DNA of 64,000 nucleotides from NCBI RefSeq assembly GCF_001880325.1, contig NZ_CP016312.1, forward strand, positions 744,001 through 808,000. The letters are read 5' to 3'. The notes beneath the pieces were generated by a model, which searched no databases, was not told the DNA's origin, and saw nothing but the letters and a program-made list of their open reading frames with translations. The stretch is from Thermus brockianus. Lineage in GTDB: Bacteria; Deinococcota; Deinococci; Deinococcales; Thermaceae. Position numbers and translations under genes: made by a program. Shown piece after piece: positions 34,131 to 41,527 of the stretch (the stretch's first letter is position 1; each line of letters starts with the position of its first letter).

Positions 34131-35378
34131 GTGGAACCCTTGGCGGAGCGCCTACGGCCGAGAAACCTGGACGAGGTCCTGGGCCAGCCCCACCTCACGG
34201 GGGAAAGGGGCCTCCTAAGGCGGATGCTGGAGGCCAAGCGCTTGAGCCCCATGGTCCTCTTCGGCCCCCCGGGCACGGGCAAGACCACCCTGGCCCGGCT
34301 CCTAGCGGAGGGCGTGGGCAAACCCTTCCTATGGCTTTCCGCCGTGGAGGCGGGGCTCAAAGAGGTGCGGCAGGCGGTGGAAAGGGCACGGGAGGCAGGG
34401 GGGCTCGTGCTCTTCCTAGACGAAATCCACCGCTTCAACAAGGCCCAGCAGGACGCCCTTCTGCCCCACCTGGAGTCCGGCCTCCTCACCCTCATCGGGG
34501 CCACGGCGGAAAACCCCGCCTTCCTCCTCACCCCCGCCCTGCGCTCCCGCCTCCGCCTCCTCCCCGTACGCCCCCTTTCCGAGGAGGACCTCCTCGCCCT
34601 CCTCCAGCGGGCCCTAAGGGACCCCCGGGGCCTCCCCGGCATCCCTTACGAGGAAGAGGCCCTAAAGCTCCTCGCCCAGGCGGCCCAAGGGGATGCCCGT
34701 TTCGCCCTGAACACCCTAGAGCTCGCCGCCGCCTTCGGCGAGGTGAGCCGGGAAAGCGTGCGGGAAGCCCTGGGGGCGGAGCGCTTCGCCATGGACCGCC
34801 AAGGGGACCGGTTTTACGACCTCATCTCCGCCCTGCACAAGAGCCTTAGGGGCTGCCACGTGGACGCCGCCCTCTACTACCTGGCAAGGCTTCTCAAGGG
34901 CGGGGCGGACCCCCGCTACGTCGCCCGCCGCCTCATCCGGGTGGCGGTGGAGGACGTGGGCCTCGCCGACCCCTTGGCCCTCCGCTTGGCGGTGGCAGCC
35001 CTGGAGGCCTACGAGGCCTTGGGGAGCCCGGAAGGGGAGCTCGCCCTGGTGGAGGCGGCGGTGTACCTGGCCCTGGCCCCCAAGTCCAATAGCCTCTACA
35101 CCGCCTGGCAAAGGGCGGAGGAGATAGCCCAGGCCCACCCCGAGGCTCCCGTGCCCCTCAACCTTAGGAACGCCCCCACCGCCCTCGCCCGGGCCTTAGG
35201 CCACGGCCGGGGCTACGCCTACTACCACGAGGACCAGGAGGGGAGCTTCGCCCAGCGGTACCTGCCGGAGGGCCTCGAGGACCTCCGCCTCTTTGAGGCC
35301 ACGGGGGAGGGCTGGGAAGCAAGGGTGCGGGAGCGGCTCAAAGCCCTTCGGGAGCGGTTTGCCATGAAGGAGCTGTAG
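34131..35378 (+). CDS. rarA: replication-associated recombination ATPase RarA/MgsA
   Basis: 415 residues. N-terminus [20 protein letters not shown], Walker [15 protein letters not shown], Walker [18 protein letters not shown], sensor 1 GATAENPAF and the arginine finger in ALRSR; the C-terminal tetramerisation region contains [39 protein letters not shown] and [10 protein letters not shown]. RarA acts on stalled replication forks and interacts with SSB. GTG start is supported by the family N-terminus. Confidence 0.94.
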   Translation: MEPLAERLRPRNLDEVLGQPHLTGERGLLRRMLEAKRLSPMVLFGPPGTGKTTLARLLAEGVGKPFLWLSAVEAGLKEVRQAVERAREAGGLVLFLDEIHRFNKAQQDALLPHLESGLLTLIGATAENPAFLLTPALRSRLRLLPVRPLSEEDLLALLQRALRDPRGLPGIPYEEEALKLLAQAAQGDARFALNTLELAAAFGEVSRESVREALGAERFAMDRQGDRFYDLISALHKSLRGCHVDAALYYLARLLKGGADPRYVARRLIRVAVEDVGLADPLALRLAVAALEAYEALGSPEGELALVEAAVYLALAPKSNSLYTAWQRAEEIAQAHPEAPVPLNLRNAPTALARALGHGRGYAYYHEDQEGSFAQRYLPEGLEDLRLFEATGEGWEARVRERLKALRERFAMKEL

Positions 35379-35381
35379 ACC

Positions 35382-36167
35382 CTAGCCCTTCAGCCCCTCC
35401 TCAAAGGTGGCCACCACCCGCCGTTCAAAGAGGAGGTACAGGAGGGCGATGGGCAAAACGCTAAAAAGGGCCGCCGCCGAGAGCAGGCCCCAGTCCGTGG
35501 GGTACTTGCGCTGCAGGTCGGTGAGCCAGGTCTGCAACGTCCAAAGCCCCGGGTCCGACACCACCACCCTGGGGTAGAGTACCAGGTTCCAGTGGGCGGC
35601 GAAGGAAAGCACCCCCGCCGCCACCAAGGTGGGCCGGACCAAGGGGAAAAGGATGCGGAAAAGGAGCACCCGATGCCCCGCCCCATCCAGCCTGGCCGCC
35701 TCCAAAAGCTCCTCCGGCACGCCCCGCATGGCCTGGTAGACCAAATAGATGACAAAGGGGCTGGCGGCAAAGGGCAAGACCAAGGCCCAGAAGGTGTCCA
35801 GAAGGCCAAACCCCTTTAAAATGCCGTAAAGCGGCACCAAGAGGAGCTCTGCCGGCACCGCCATGAGGAAGAGGTAAAAGGGCAGAAGCCCAAGCCCCGC
35901 CCTCAGGGCATAAGCGGCGAGAAGCGCCGTGAAAAGCTGCAGGGCCACCACGCCCGACGAAAGGCCTAAGGAGAAGAAAAGCCGGTCCCAGAAGCCCTCC
36001 TTGGCGAGAGCCCGAACGCTTTCCAGGCTGAAACCCATCCGGGAGAAGAGCTCCCCCGAGTACACCGCCTCCTTGGGCATGAAGGCGGCGTAGGCCATCC
36101 AGAGGAAAGGGAGGGCGATGAAAAGGAGGACGGCGAAGACGAAAAGGTGCTTGAGGAAGCGGCCCAC
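35382..36167 (-). CDS. orphan ABC sugar-type permease (MalG family)
   Basis: 261 residues, six membrane helices. The EAA loop that contacts the ATPase is clear: EELLEAARLDGAGHRVLLFR. The N-terminus (FAVLLFIALPFLWMAYAAFM) and the C-terminal YLLFERRVVATFEEGLKG are typical of carbohydrate uptake permeases that work with a second permease, a binding protein and an ATPase. None of these partners is in the flanking DNA, so it must pair with subunits elsewhere or be a relic. Convergent with rarA and divergent from the CoA-transferase. Confidence 0.85.
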   Translation of the reverse strand: MGRFLKHLFVFAVLLFIALPFLWMAYAAFMPKEAVYSGELFSRMGFSLESVRALAKEGFWDRLFFSLGLSSGVVALQLFTALLAAYALRAGLGLLPFYLFLMAVPAELLLVPLYGILKGFGLLDTFWALVLPFAASPFVIYLVYQAMRGVPEELLEAARLDGAGHRVLLFRILFPLVRPTLVAAGVLSFAAHWNLVLYPRVVVSDPGLWTLQTWLTDLQRKYPTDWGLLSAAALFSVLPIALLYLLFERRVVATFEEGLKG

Positions 36168-36185
36168 GCCCCCACTATAACGGGT

Positions 36186-36191
36186 TAGGAT
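36186..36191 (+). promoter_or_regulatory. -10 element of the CoA-transferase gene
   Basis: TAGGAT at 36186-36191 ends six bases before ATG 36198 (leaderless arrangement). Confidence 0.45.
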
Positions 36192-36197
36192 GCCCCC

Positions 36198-37400
36198 ATG
36201 GGACCCCTTTCCGGCATCAAGGTCCTGGACCTTTCCCGCGTGCTTGCGGGGCCCCTTTGCACCCTGATCCTGGCGGACCTGGGGGCGGAGGTCGTCAAGG
36301 TGGAACCCCCCTGGGGGGACGAGACCCGGGGCTGGGGCCCGCCCTTCCTCCAGGGGGAAAGCGCCTACTTCCTCTCGGTGAACCGGGGCAAGAGGAGCGT
36401 GGCCCTGGACCTAAAGCACCCCGAGGGCCAGGAGGCGGTGCGGCGCCTGGCCAGGGAGGCCGACGTCCTGGTGGAAAACTTCAAGACGGGGGACCTGGCC
36501 CGCTACGGCCTGGACTACGCCGGCCTTAGTGCCATAAACCCTCGCCTCGTCTACCTCTCCCTCACCGGCTTCGGCCACACCGGCCCCAGGGCCAAGGAAC
36601 CCGGCTACGACGCCGCGCTTCAGGGCTACACCGGCATCATGTCCGTGACCGGGGAGCCCCAAGGCCCCCCCATGAAGGTGGGGGTGGCCTGGATTGACGT
36701 GATGACGGGGATGATGGGGGCCATAGCCGTGCTCGCCGCCCTTTGGGAAAGGGAGCGAAGCGGCCTGGGCCAGCACATAGACCTCTCCCTCTTTGACGTG
36801 GGCCTTTTCGCCCTGGCCAACCTGGGCCAAAGCTACCTCCTCACGGGGAAACCCCCAAAGAGGCTCGGCAACGCCCACGCCCAGATCGTTCCCTATGGGG
36901 CCTTCCCCGCGGAGGACGGATGGCTCGTCTTGGCCGTGGGGAACGACGAGCAGTTTGCCCGGCTCTGCCAGGTCCTGGGGCTTCCCGAGCTAAGGGAGCG
37001 CTTCCCCACCAACCGCGAGCGGGTAACCCACCGGGAAGAGGTGGTGGAGGCTCTCGCCCAAGTTCTCAGGACCAAGCCCAGGGCCCACTGGCTTAAGCTT
37101 TTCCAAGCGGTGGGCGTCCCCGCCGCCCCGGTGAACGACCTGGCCGAGGCCTTCCAGGACCCCCAGGCCCAGGCGCGGGGAGCGGTTTGGAGCCTGGAAC
37201 ACCCCCTGTTGGGCACGCTTCCCACCCTGGCCAACCCCTTGCGCTTCCTCTCCCGCACCCCCGCAAGCCCCCCTTCGCCCCCGCCCCTCCTTGGGGAGCA
37301 CACGGAGGCCGTCCTCCTGGAGGCGGGCTTCACCCCAGAAGAGGTGCGCCGCCTTGTGGAAAAGGGTATCGCCAGGGTGGCCAAGAGACCGGAGGGATGA
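36198..37400 (+). CDS. class III CoA-transferase (CaiB/BaiF family)
   Basis: 400 residues. N-terminal Rossmann-like half begins LSGIKVLDLSRVLAGPLCTL; the active-site Asp167 is in VGVAWIDVMTGMMGAIA, equivalent to Asp169 of formyl-CoA transferase; GEPQGPPMKVG and the linker-swap dimer region follow. It moves CoA between carboxylic acids; substrates such as succinyl-CoA, carnitine or aryl acids cannot be distinguished here. It has its own promoter and terminator, so it is monocistronic. Confidence 0.92.
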   Translation: MGPLSGIKVLDLSRVLAGPLCTLILADLGAEVVKVEPPWGDETRGWGPPFLQGESAYFLSVNRGKRSVALDLKHPEGQEAVRRLAREADVLVENFKTGDLARYGLDYAGLSAINPRLVYLSLTGFGHTGPRAKEPGYDAALQGYTGIMSVTGEPQGPPMKVGVAWIDVMTGMMGAIAVLAALWERERSGLGQHIDLSLFDVGLFALANLGQSYLLTGKPPKRLGNAHAQIVPYGAFPAEDGWLVLAVGNDEQFARLCQVLGLPELRERFPTNRERVTHREEVVEALAQVLRTKPRAHWLKLFQAVGVPAAPVNDLAEAFQDPQAQARGAVWSLEHPLLGTLPTLANPLRFLSRTPASPPSPPPLLGEHTEAVLLEAGFTPEEVRRLVEKGIARVAKRPEG

Positions 37401-37402
37401 GG

Positions 37403-37429
37403 AAAAGCGCCCTTCGGAAGGGCGCTTTT
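37403..37429. terminator. strong intrinsic terminator after the CoA-transferase
   Basis: AAAAGCGCCCTT (37403-37414), loop CGG, AAGGGCGCTTTT (37418-37429): a perfect 12-pair stem with A and T tails, able to work on both strands (CoA-transferase on plus, SRP RNA on minus). Confidence 0.85.
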
Positions 37430-37463
37430 GCACAAGACCCTCTGGCCAAGGGCGCGGAGGACT

Positions 37464-37484
37464 TGTGGATAACCCTGTGGATAA
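37464..37484. other. two tandem consensus DnaA boxes
   Basis: TGTGGATAA occurs at 37464-37472 and again at 37476-37484, 12 bases apart and in the same orientation (TTATCCACA on the minus strand). Both match the bacterial DnaA-box consensus perfectly. I found no other copy in the window and no dnaA or dnaN gene near, so this is not the main origin; a DnaA-titrating or regulatory site is possible. Confidence 0.65.
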
Positions 37485-37487
37485 GCT

Positions 37488-37587
37488 GCCCCCGGCTACC
37501 CAGCGGCACCCGGACCTGGGCGCTTAGGGCTGCTTCCTTCCGGACCTGACCCGGTTCACGCCCAGCCCGCCGCGCTGGACCGGGGGC
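37488..37587 (-). ncRNA. ffs: signal recognition particle RNA (4.5S/SRP)
   Basis: The minus strand carries the universal SRP core GGTCAGGTCCGGAAGGAAGC, with the symmetric and asymmetric loops that bind Ffh. The ends close as GCCCCCGG with CCGGGGGC, giving a single long hairpin of 100 nt. A TATACT element ends six bases before the first G (37587). With Ffh it targets nascent membrane proteins. Confidence 0.95.
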
Positions 37588-37592
37588 TTGGG

Positions 37593-37599
37593 TAGTATA
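37593..37599. promoter_or_regulatory. interleaved divergent -10 boxes for SRP RNA and the ABC transporter
   Basis: TATACT on the minus strand (37599-37594) is preceded by TGC, an extended -10, and lies six bases from the SRP RNA 5' end. On the plus strand TAGTAT (37593-37598) lies seven bases before ATG 37606. The two hexamers share five base pairs, so polymerase cannot occupy both at once. Confidence 0.6.
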
Positions 37600-37605
37600 G
37601 CACCC

Positions 37606-38484
37606 ATGGAAGCCCTGAGGCTAGAGGGCGTGGGCAAACGCTACGGCCGCAAGCCCGTGCTGCAAGGGGTGAGCCTCCAGGTGGCCCCAGGGGAGGTCTA
37701 CGCCCTGGCAGGCCCCAACGGCTCGGGCAAGACCACCTTGATCCGCCTGGTGACGGGCCTAGCCTTCCCCACGGAAGGCCGGGCGTTTCTCCTGGGGGAG
37801 GACGTGCACCAGAGCCCCTCGGCCAGGCGCCACCTGGGGGCGGTGGTGGAGGCCCCGGCGGCCTTCTACCCTTACCTCACGGGGCGGGAAAACCTCCGCT
37901 TGCAGGCCTACTTGGCCGGGGTTAGGGAGGAAAGCCGCATCGGCGAGGTGCTGGCCCGCCTAAGGCTGCTTTCGGTGGCGGACCAGAAGGTGGGGAGTTA
38001 CTCCCTCGGCCAAAGGCAACGCTTGGGCCTGGCGGCGGCCATCCTCCACCGGCCCAAGGTCCTGGTCCTGGACGAGCCCACAAGCGGCCTGGACCCCGAG
38101 GGGGTGGAACTGGTCCACGGGCTCTTAAGGGAGCTTTCCCGGGAAGGGGTGGCGGTCCTCCTCTCCACCCACCACCTGCAGGAGGTGAGCCAGTACGCCC
38201 ACAAGGTGGGGATCCTGGGCGGGGGAAGGCTTTTGGACGAGGTGGCCCTAAATGGGCGGGAGGTGTACCGCCTCGAGGCCCACCCCCCGGAAGGGGCCCT
38301 GGCCCTCCTCAAAACCCTTCCCCAGGTGGCCCAGGCCCGGCTCCAGGGAGGGGCCATCCTCTTTGAGGGGAACCCCGAAGCGGCGCTCCAAGCCCTCCTC
38401 CAAGAGGGCTACCGGGTAAAGGCCCTCTATCCCGAACGGTTTGACCTCCTCACCTACTACCAGGAGCGGGTGAAGCATGCTTAG
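37606..38484 (+). CDS. ABC transporter ATP-binding protein
   Basis: 292 residues. Walker A GPNGSGKTTLIRLV, signature YSLGQRQRLGLAAAI (LGQRQ in place of LSGGQ), Walker B VLVLDEPTSGLDPEG and switch His in LLSTHHLQEV. The C-terminal 75 residues are the extension found in drug/bacitracin-type exporters (BcrA/NatA). Start ATG 37606 follows directly the promoter shared with the SRP RNA. It overlaps the permease gene by eight bases, so the two form a simple exporter. Confidence 0.93.
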   Translation: MEALRLEGVGKRYGRKPVLQGVSLQVAPGEVYALAGPNGSGKTTLIRLVTGLAFPTEGRAFLLGEDVHQSPSARRHLGAVVEAPAAFYPYLTGRENLRLQAYLAGVREESRIGEVLARLRLLSVADQKVGSYSLGQRQRLGLAAAILHRPKVLVLDEPTSGLDPEGVELVHGLLRELSREGVAVLLSTHHLQEVSQYAHKVGILGGGRLLDEVALNGREVYRLEAHPPEGALALLKTLPQVAQARLQGGAILFEGNPEAALQALLQEGYRVKALYPERFDLLTYYQERVKHA

Positions 38485-39247
38485 GCTCTTTGTCTTTGAA
38501 CTTTACAAGCTCTTCCGCTTGCGTTCCGTGGCCCTGGGGCTCCTTTTCGCCTTCCTCCTCCCCTTCCTCTGGGCCCTGGCCCCCGGGCTTAAGGAGGTCT
38601 ATGGCCTCGTCCTAGCCTCGGGGTGGCAGGTGGTGTCCCTAAGCCTCCTCGCCGGGATGGAGTTCCTCTTCCCCTTCCTGGTGGTCATGGCGGCGAGCGA
38701 GTCCTTGGGAAGCGAGGTGGCCCAGGGCACCCTAAAAACCCTCCTCCTAAGGCCCTTGCCCCGAAGCCTCCTCCTCTTAAGCAAGCTTTTCGCCACGCTC
38801 CTTTACCCTTTCGTGCTCCTGGGGGCCAGCTTCCTCGGAAGCCTCCTTGCCGGCCTACCCCACGGGCTTGGCCCCTTTTTTGGCGGCACGGGCCTGGGGG
38901 CAGGGGGCTTCGCCGGGGTGGGGCTCCTCACCCCCGGGGAGGCGCTAAAGGAGCTCTTGCGGGCGCACCTCCTGGCGGGGGCGGTGCTCGTGCCCCTCGC
39001 CGCCCTGGCCCTCCTCTACGGGACCCTTTTCCTCTCCACCACGGCAAGCGCCCTGGCGGCGGTGGCCACCCTCCTCCTCATGCGCCTCCTCGTGGCCTTT
39101 CCCGCCCTTACGCCCTTCCTCCTCACCACCTACCTGGACCTCCACCTAAGGCCCGAGGCGGCGGGGCTTGGGCTCTCCCTCCTCCTCATCTATACCCTGG
39201 GCTTCGCCTTCCTGGCAGCCCTTCTCTTTGAACGAAAGGACCTCTAG
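38477..39247 (+). CDS. ABC-2 type permease
   Basis: 256 residues, six membrane helices, with the ABC-2 start LRLFVFELYKLFRLRSVALG and the conserved ESLGSEVAQGTLKTLLLRPL coupling helix region. It is the membrane partner of the preceding ATPase, likely exporting a drug, peptide or lipid; the substrate cannot be told. Its stop overlaps the end of the M29 peptidase gene on the opposite strand by four bases. Confidence 0.88.
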   Translation: MLRLFVFELYKLFRLRSVALGLLFAFLLPFLWALAPGLKEVYGLVLASGWQVVSLSLLAGMEFLFPFLVVMAASESLGSEVAQGTLKTLLLRPLPRSLLLLSKLFATLLYPFVLLGASFLGSLLAGLPHGLGPFFGGTGLGAGGFAGVGLLTPGEALKELLRAHLLAGAVLVPLAALALLYGTLFLSTTASALAAVATLLLMRLLVAFPALTPFLLTTYLDLHLRPEAAGLGLSLLLIYTLGFAFLAALLFERKDL

Positions 39248-40314
39248 CCCTCCAGGAAGCGGCCCTCGGAGAGAAGCGGCTCACCATCTAGAAGGAGCTT
39301 TCCCTCCTTTAGGGAAAGCACCAGGTCCCAGTGGAGGGCGCTTTGGTTTTTCCCGCCCGTTTCCGGGTAGCTTTGGCCCAAGGCCAGGTGGACCGTGCCC
39401 CCCATCTTCTCGTCCAGGAGGATGAGGCCCGTGGGCCGGGTAAGGCCGAAGTTGGTGCCGATCCCCACCTCCCCAAGCCGCCTCGCCCCCGCATCCGTGG
39501 CCAGGGCGCGGAGCAGGTAGTCCTCCCCCACCTCCGCCCGGGCCTCCACCACCTCTCCCCCCTCAAAGCGGAGGTAGACGCCTTCCACCCGCCTGCCCCC
39601 CACGAAGGCGGGGAGGTTGAAGCGCACCTCCCCTTGGGCGCTGTCCTCCACTGGACCCGTGAAGACCTCCCCCGAGGGCATGTTCCGCTTCCCGTCGGAG
39701 TTCACCCAAACCCTCCCCGCCACGGAAAGGGTTAGGTCCGTGCCCGGGGCCAGGATGCGGAGCTCCTTCCCCCGCGAAAGCCTCTGGATGAGGGCCTCCT
39801 GGAAGCGGGAAAGGGCTTTCCAGGCGGCGATGGGGTCCTCCCGGTCCAGGAAGAGGGCCCGCTCCAGGTAAGCCCTAAACTCCTCCGTGCCCATCCCCGC
39901 CCCCACGGCGTAGCCCACGGTGGGGTAGAGGGTGAGGGTCCAGCGCTTCCTCAGGCGGATCTCCTGCAAGGGCCGCCAGGCCCGCCTTTGGCGCAGGGCA
40001 AGCTCCGGGTCCAGGCTGGCCCCCTCCAGGGGGTTTTCCGCCGAAAGGATCCGCAAGAACTTGTCCGCCTTCTCGTAGAGGGCCCACTCGGCCTCGGGGA
40101 TCCTCTCCAGCCACACCCCCCCATGGAGGAGGAAGTCCCGTTCCTCCCCGGGGTAGACCAGGCGGATCAGGGGGTAGGCCCCCCGGGCGAGGAGGGCCCG
40201 CTTCAGGGGAGGGATGAGGGGAAGGGCCGGGGTTTCCGCCTCCACCAGAACGGTCTCGCCGGGGCCCGCCTCGAGGCAGTACCCCGCCAAAAGCTCGGCA
40301 AAACGCGCCTCCAC
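39244..40314 (-). CDS. M29-family aminopeptidase (AmpT/AmpS-like)
   Basis: 356 residues. M29 hallmarks: NMPSGEVFTGPVEDSAQGEV with metal Glu residues, ARRLGEVGIGTN, and HLALGQSYPETGGKNQSALH with the metal-binding His and Asp in HWD. These are dinuclear metalloenzymes of thermophiles, including aminopeptidase T of Thermus, with broad N-terminal amino acid specificity. It is slightly shorter than the usual ~410 residues because the N-terminal domain is reduced. Single gene on its strand. Confidence 0.9.
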   Translation of the reverse strand: MEARFAELLAGYCLEAGPGETVLVEAETPALPLIPPLKRALLARGAYPLIRLVYPGEERDFLLHGGVWLERIPEAEWALYEKADKFLRILSAENPLEGASLDPELALRQRRAWRPLQEIRLRKRWTLTLYPTVGYAVGAGMGTEEFRAYLERALFLDREDPIAAWKALSRFQEALIQRLSRGKELRILAPGTDLTLSVAGRVWVNSDGKRNMPSGEVFTGPVEDSAQGEVRFNLPAFVGGRRVEGVYLRFEGGEVVEARAEVGEDYLLRALATDAGARRLGEVGIGTNFGLTRPTGLILLDEKMGGTVHLALGQSYPETGGKNQSALHWDLVLSLKEGKLLLDGEPLLSEGRFLEG

Positions 40315-40334
40315 CCTGCTATCATAGGGCCAAG

Positions 40335-41480
40335 ATGGAAGAACCCAAGATCACGCCCCTGGCAAGGCGGCTCGCCGAGGAGAACGGCATAGACTGGCGC
40401 CGCCTCCAAGGCACGGGCCCCGACGGCACCATCGTGGAGCGGGACATCCTGGCCTTCTTGGCCAAGGTGATGGCGGGAGAAGTGGACCTGCCCCCCATGC
40501 CGGAAGAACCGCCCCCCGTCTTGCCGGAAGAGGACCTAAAGCGGGCCCAAGAAGCCTTGGGGAGGGAAGGGGTGGACCTCTCGGAACTCCTCCCCGAGCC
40601 TTCCAAAACCCCCACGGTGCAGCTAGAAGAGCTGGAAGAGGAAGCCCTGGAGCTGGAGCCGGTCCTGGAGGAGATGGACCTGGAGCTGGACCTGGAGGAT
40701 GAGGCCCTCCTGGCAGAGGAACCCCCGCCTCCTGTTCCTGAAGAGGACCTGGCCCTTCTCCCGGAGGAAACCCTAGAACCCCCTAAGCCAAGCCCCCTGG
40801 ACGAGGAGCTCGCCGCCCTCCTGGCCGAGGAACCCTCCCAGGAAAAGCCGGCGGAGAGCACCCCAAGCGCCCTAGAGGAAGAGCTGGCCACCTTCCTGGC
40901 CGAGGAAGAACCCCTCCCCGAAACGCTTTTGGAGGAGGACTTCCTGGCCGAGGAAACCACCCCACCGCCCACCGAACCCGCACCCCCTCCCCTGGCCCCC
41001 GTCCCCACCCCCGCGCCCAGCGGGGCCGTCTCGGCGGCCCCCATCCCGGCAACGCCCGCCCTCCTCAGGGTCCACCGCCGCCGGTTTGACCCCACCGAGC
41101 TGCAAAAGGCCCTCGAGGCCTTCGCCCGCGCCCACGGGGTACCCCAAGACCCCCTGCCCTTCCTCCTTAGGGGTGCGGAAAGGGCCTTGGCGGAGCTGGA
41201 ACTTCCCTTGAGGGCCCTGCTGGGCCATGTGGAAGGGGAAAGGGTCTGGGGCGTGAAGCCTCTAGGCGGCTTCCTCACCCTTTTCCGCCAGGAAGGGGGC
41301 GAAGAGGGAGAGGGCCTCCTCTGCTTCGTCGGGGAAGAGGAGGTCCACACGGGCCGGCCAAGCCTCTTTCTCTCCCCGGAAGGGGTCCTCGCCGCCTCGG
41401 GCCTGGAAGCCCCCGTGGCCCGGAAGCTTCTGGAGAGGGTAGCCCTTTACCTGGAAAACCCCGTGCTCCTCTTGGCCTAA
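40335..41480 (+). CDS. E2-like protein with PSBD, acidic linker and degenerate acyltransferase domain
   Basis: 381 residues. Residues 5-41 (ITPLARRLAEENGIDWRRLQ, then GTGPDGTIVERDILAFL) form a peripheral-subunit (E3/E1)-binding domain of 2-oxoacid dehydrogenase complexes. Residues 45-235 are an acidic, Pro-rich linker with repeats such as DEELAALLAEE and EEELATFLAEE. Residues 240-381 have the layout of an E2 catalytic domain (LPFLLRGAERALAELELPL, and a final LLERVALYLENPVLLLA), but the catalytic HxxxDG is replaced by SPEGVLAASG and no lipoyl domain is present. It cannot be an active acyltransferase. A scaffold or regulator of a dehydrogenase complex is possible. Confidence 0.7.
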   Translation: MEEPKITPLARRLAEENGIDWRRLQGTGPDGTIVERDILAFLAKVMAGEVDLPPMPEEPPPVLPEEDLKRAQEALGREGVDLSELLPEPSKTPTVQLEELEEEALELEPVLEEMDLELDLEDEALLAEEPPPPVPEEDLALLPEETLEPPKPSPLDEELAALLAEEPSQEKPAESTPSALEEELATFLAEEEPLPETLLEEDFLAEETTPPPTEPAPPPLAPVPTPAPSGAVSAAPIPATPALLRVHRRRFDPTELQKALEAFARAHGVPQDPLPFLLRGAERALAELELPLRALLGHVEGERVWGVKPLGGFLTLFRQEGGEEGEGLLCFVGEEEVHTGRPSLFLSPEGVLAASGLEAPVARKLLERVALYLENPVLLLA

Positions 41481-41486
41481 AAGACC

Positions 41487-41511
41487 CCGCCCCGGGGCTT
41501 ACCCGGGGCGG
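41487..41511. terminator. hairpin between convergent E2-like gene and pnt operon
   Basis: CCGCCCCGGG (41487-41496) pairs with CCCGGGGCGG (41502-41511) over ten bases with a five-base loop. It sits between two converging genes; there is no long T tract, as common in this GC-rich genome. Confidence 0.6.
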
Positions 41512-41527
41512 ACCTGCCCGAGCAAGG

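Noticed and set aside
37471-37484. Replication origin at the DnaA boxes
   Set aside because: Only two boxes, no dnaA/dnaN neighbour and no AT-rich unwinding element; at most a secondary DnaA site.
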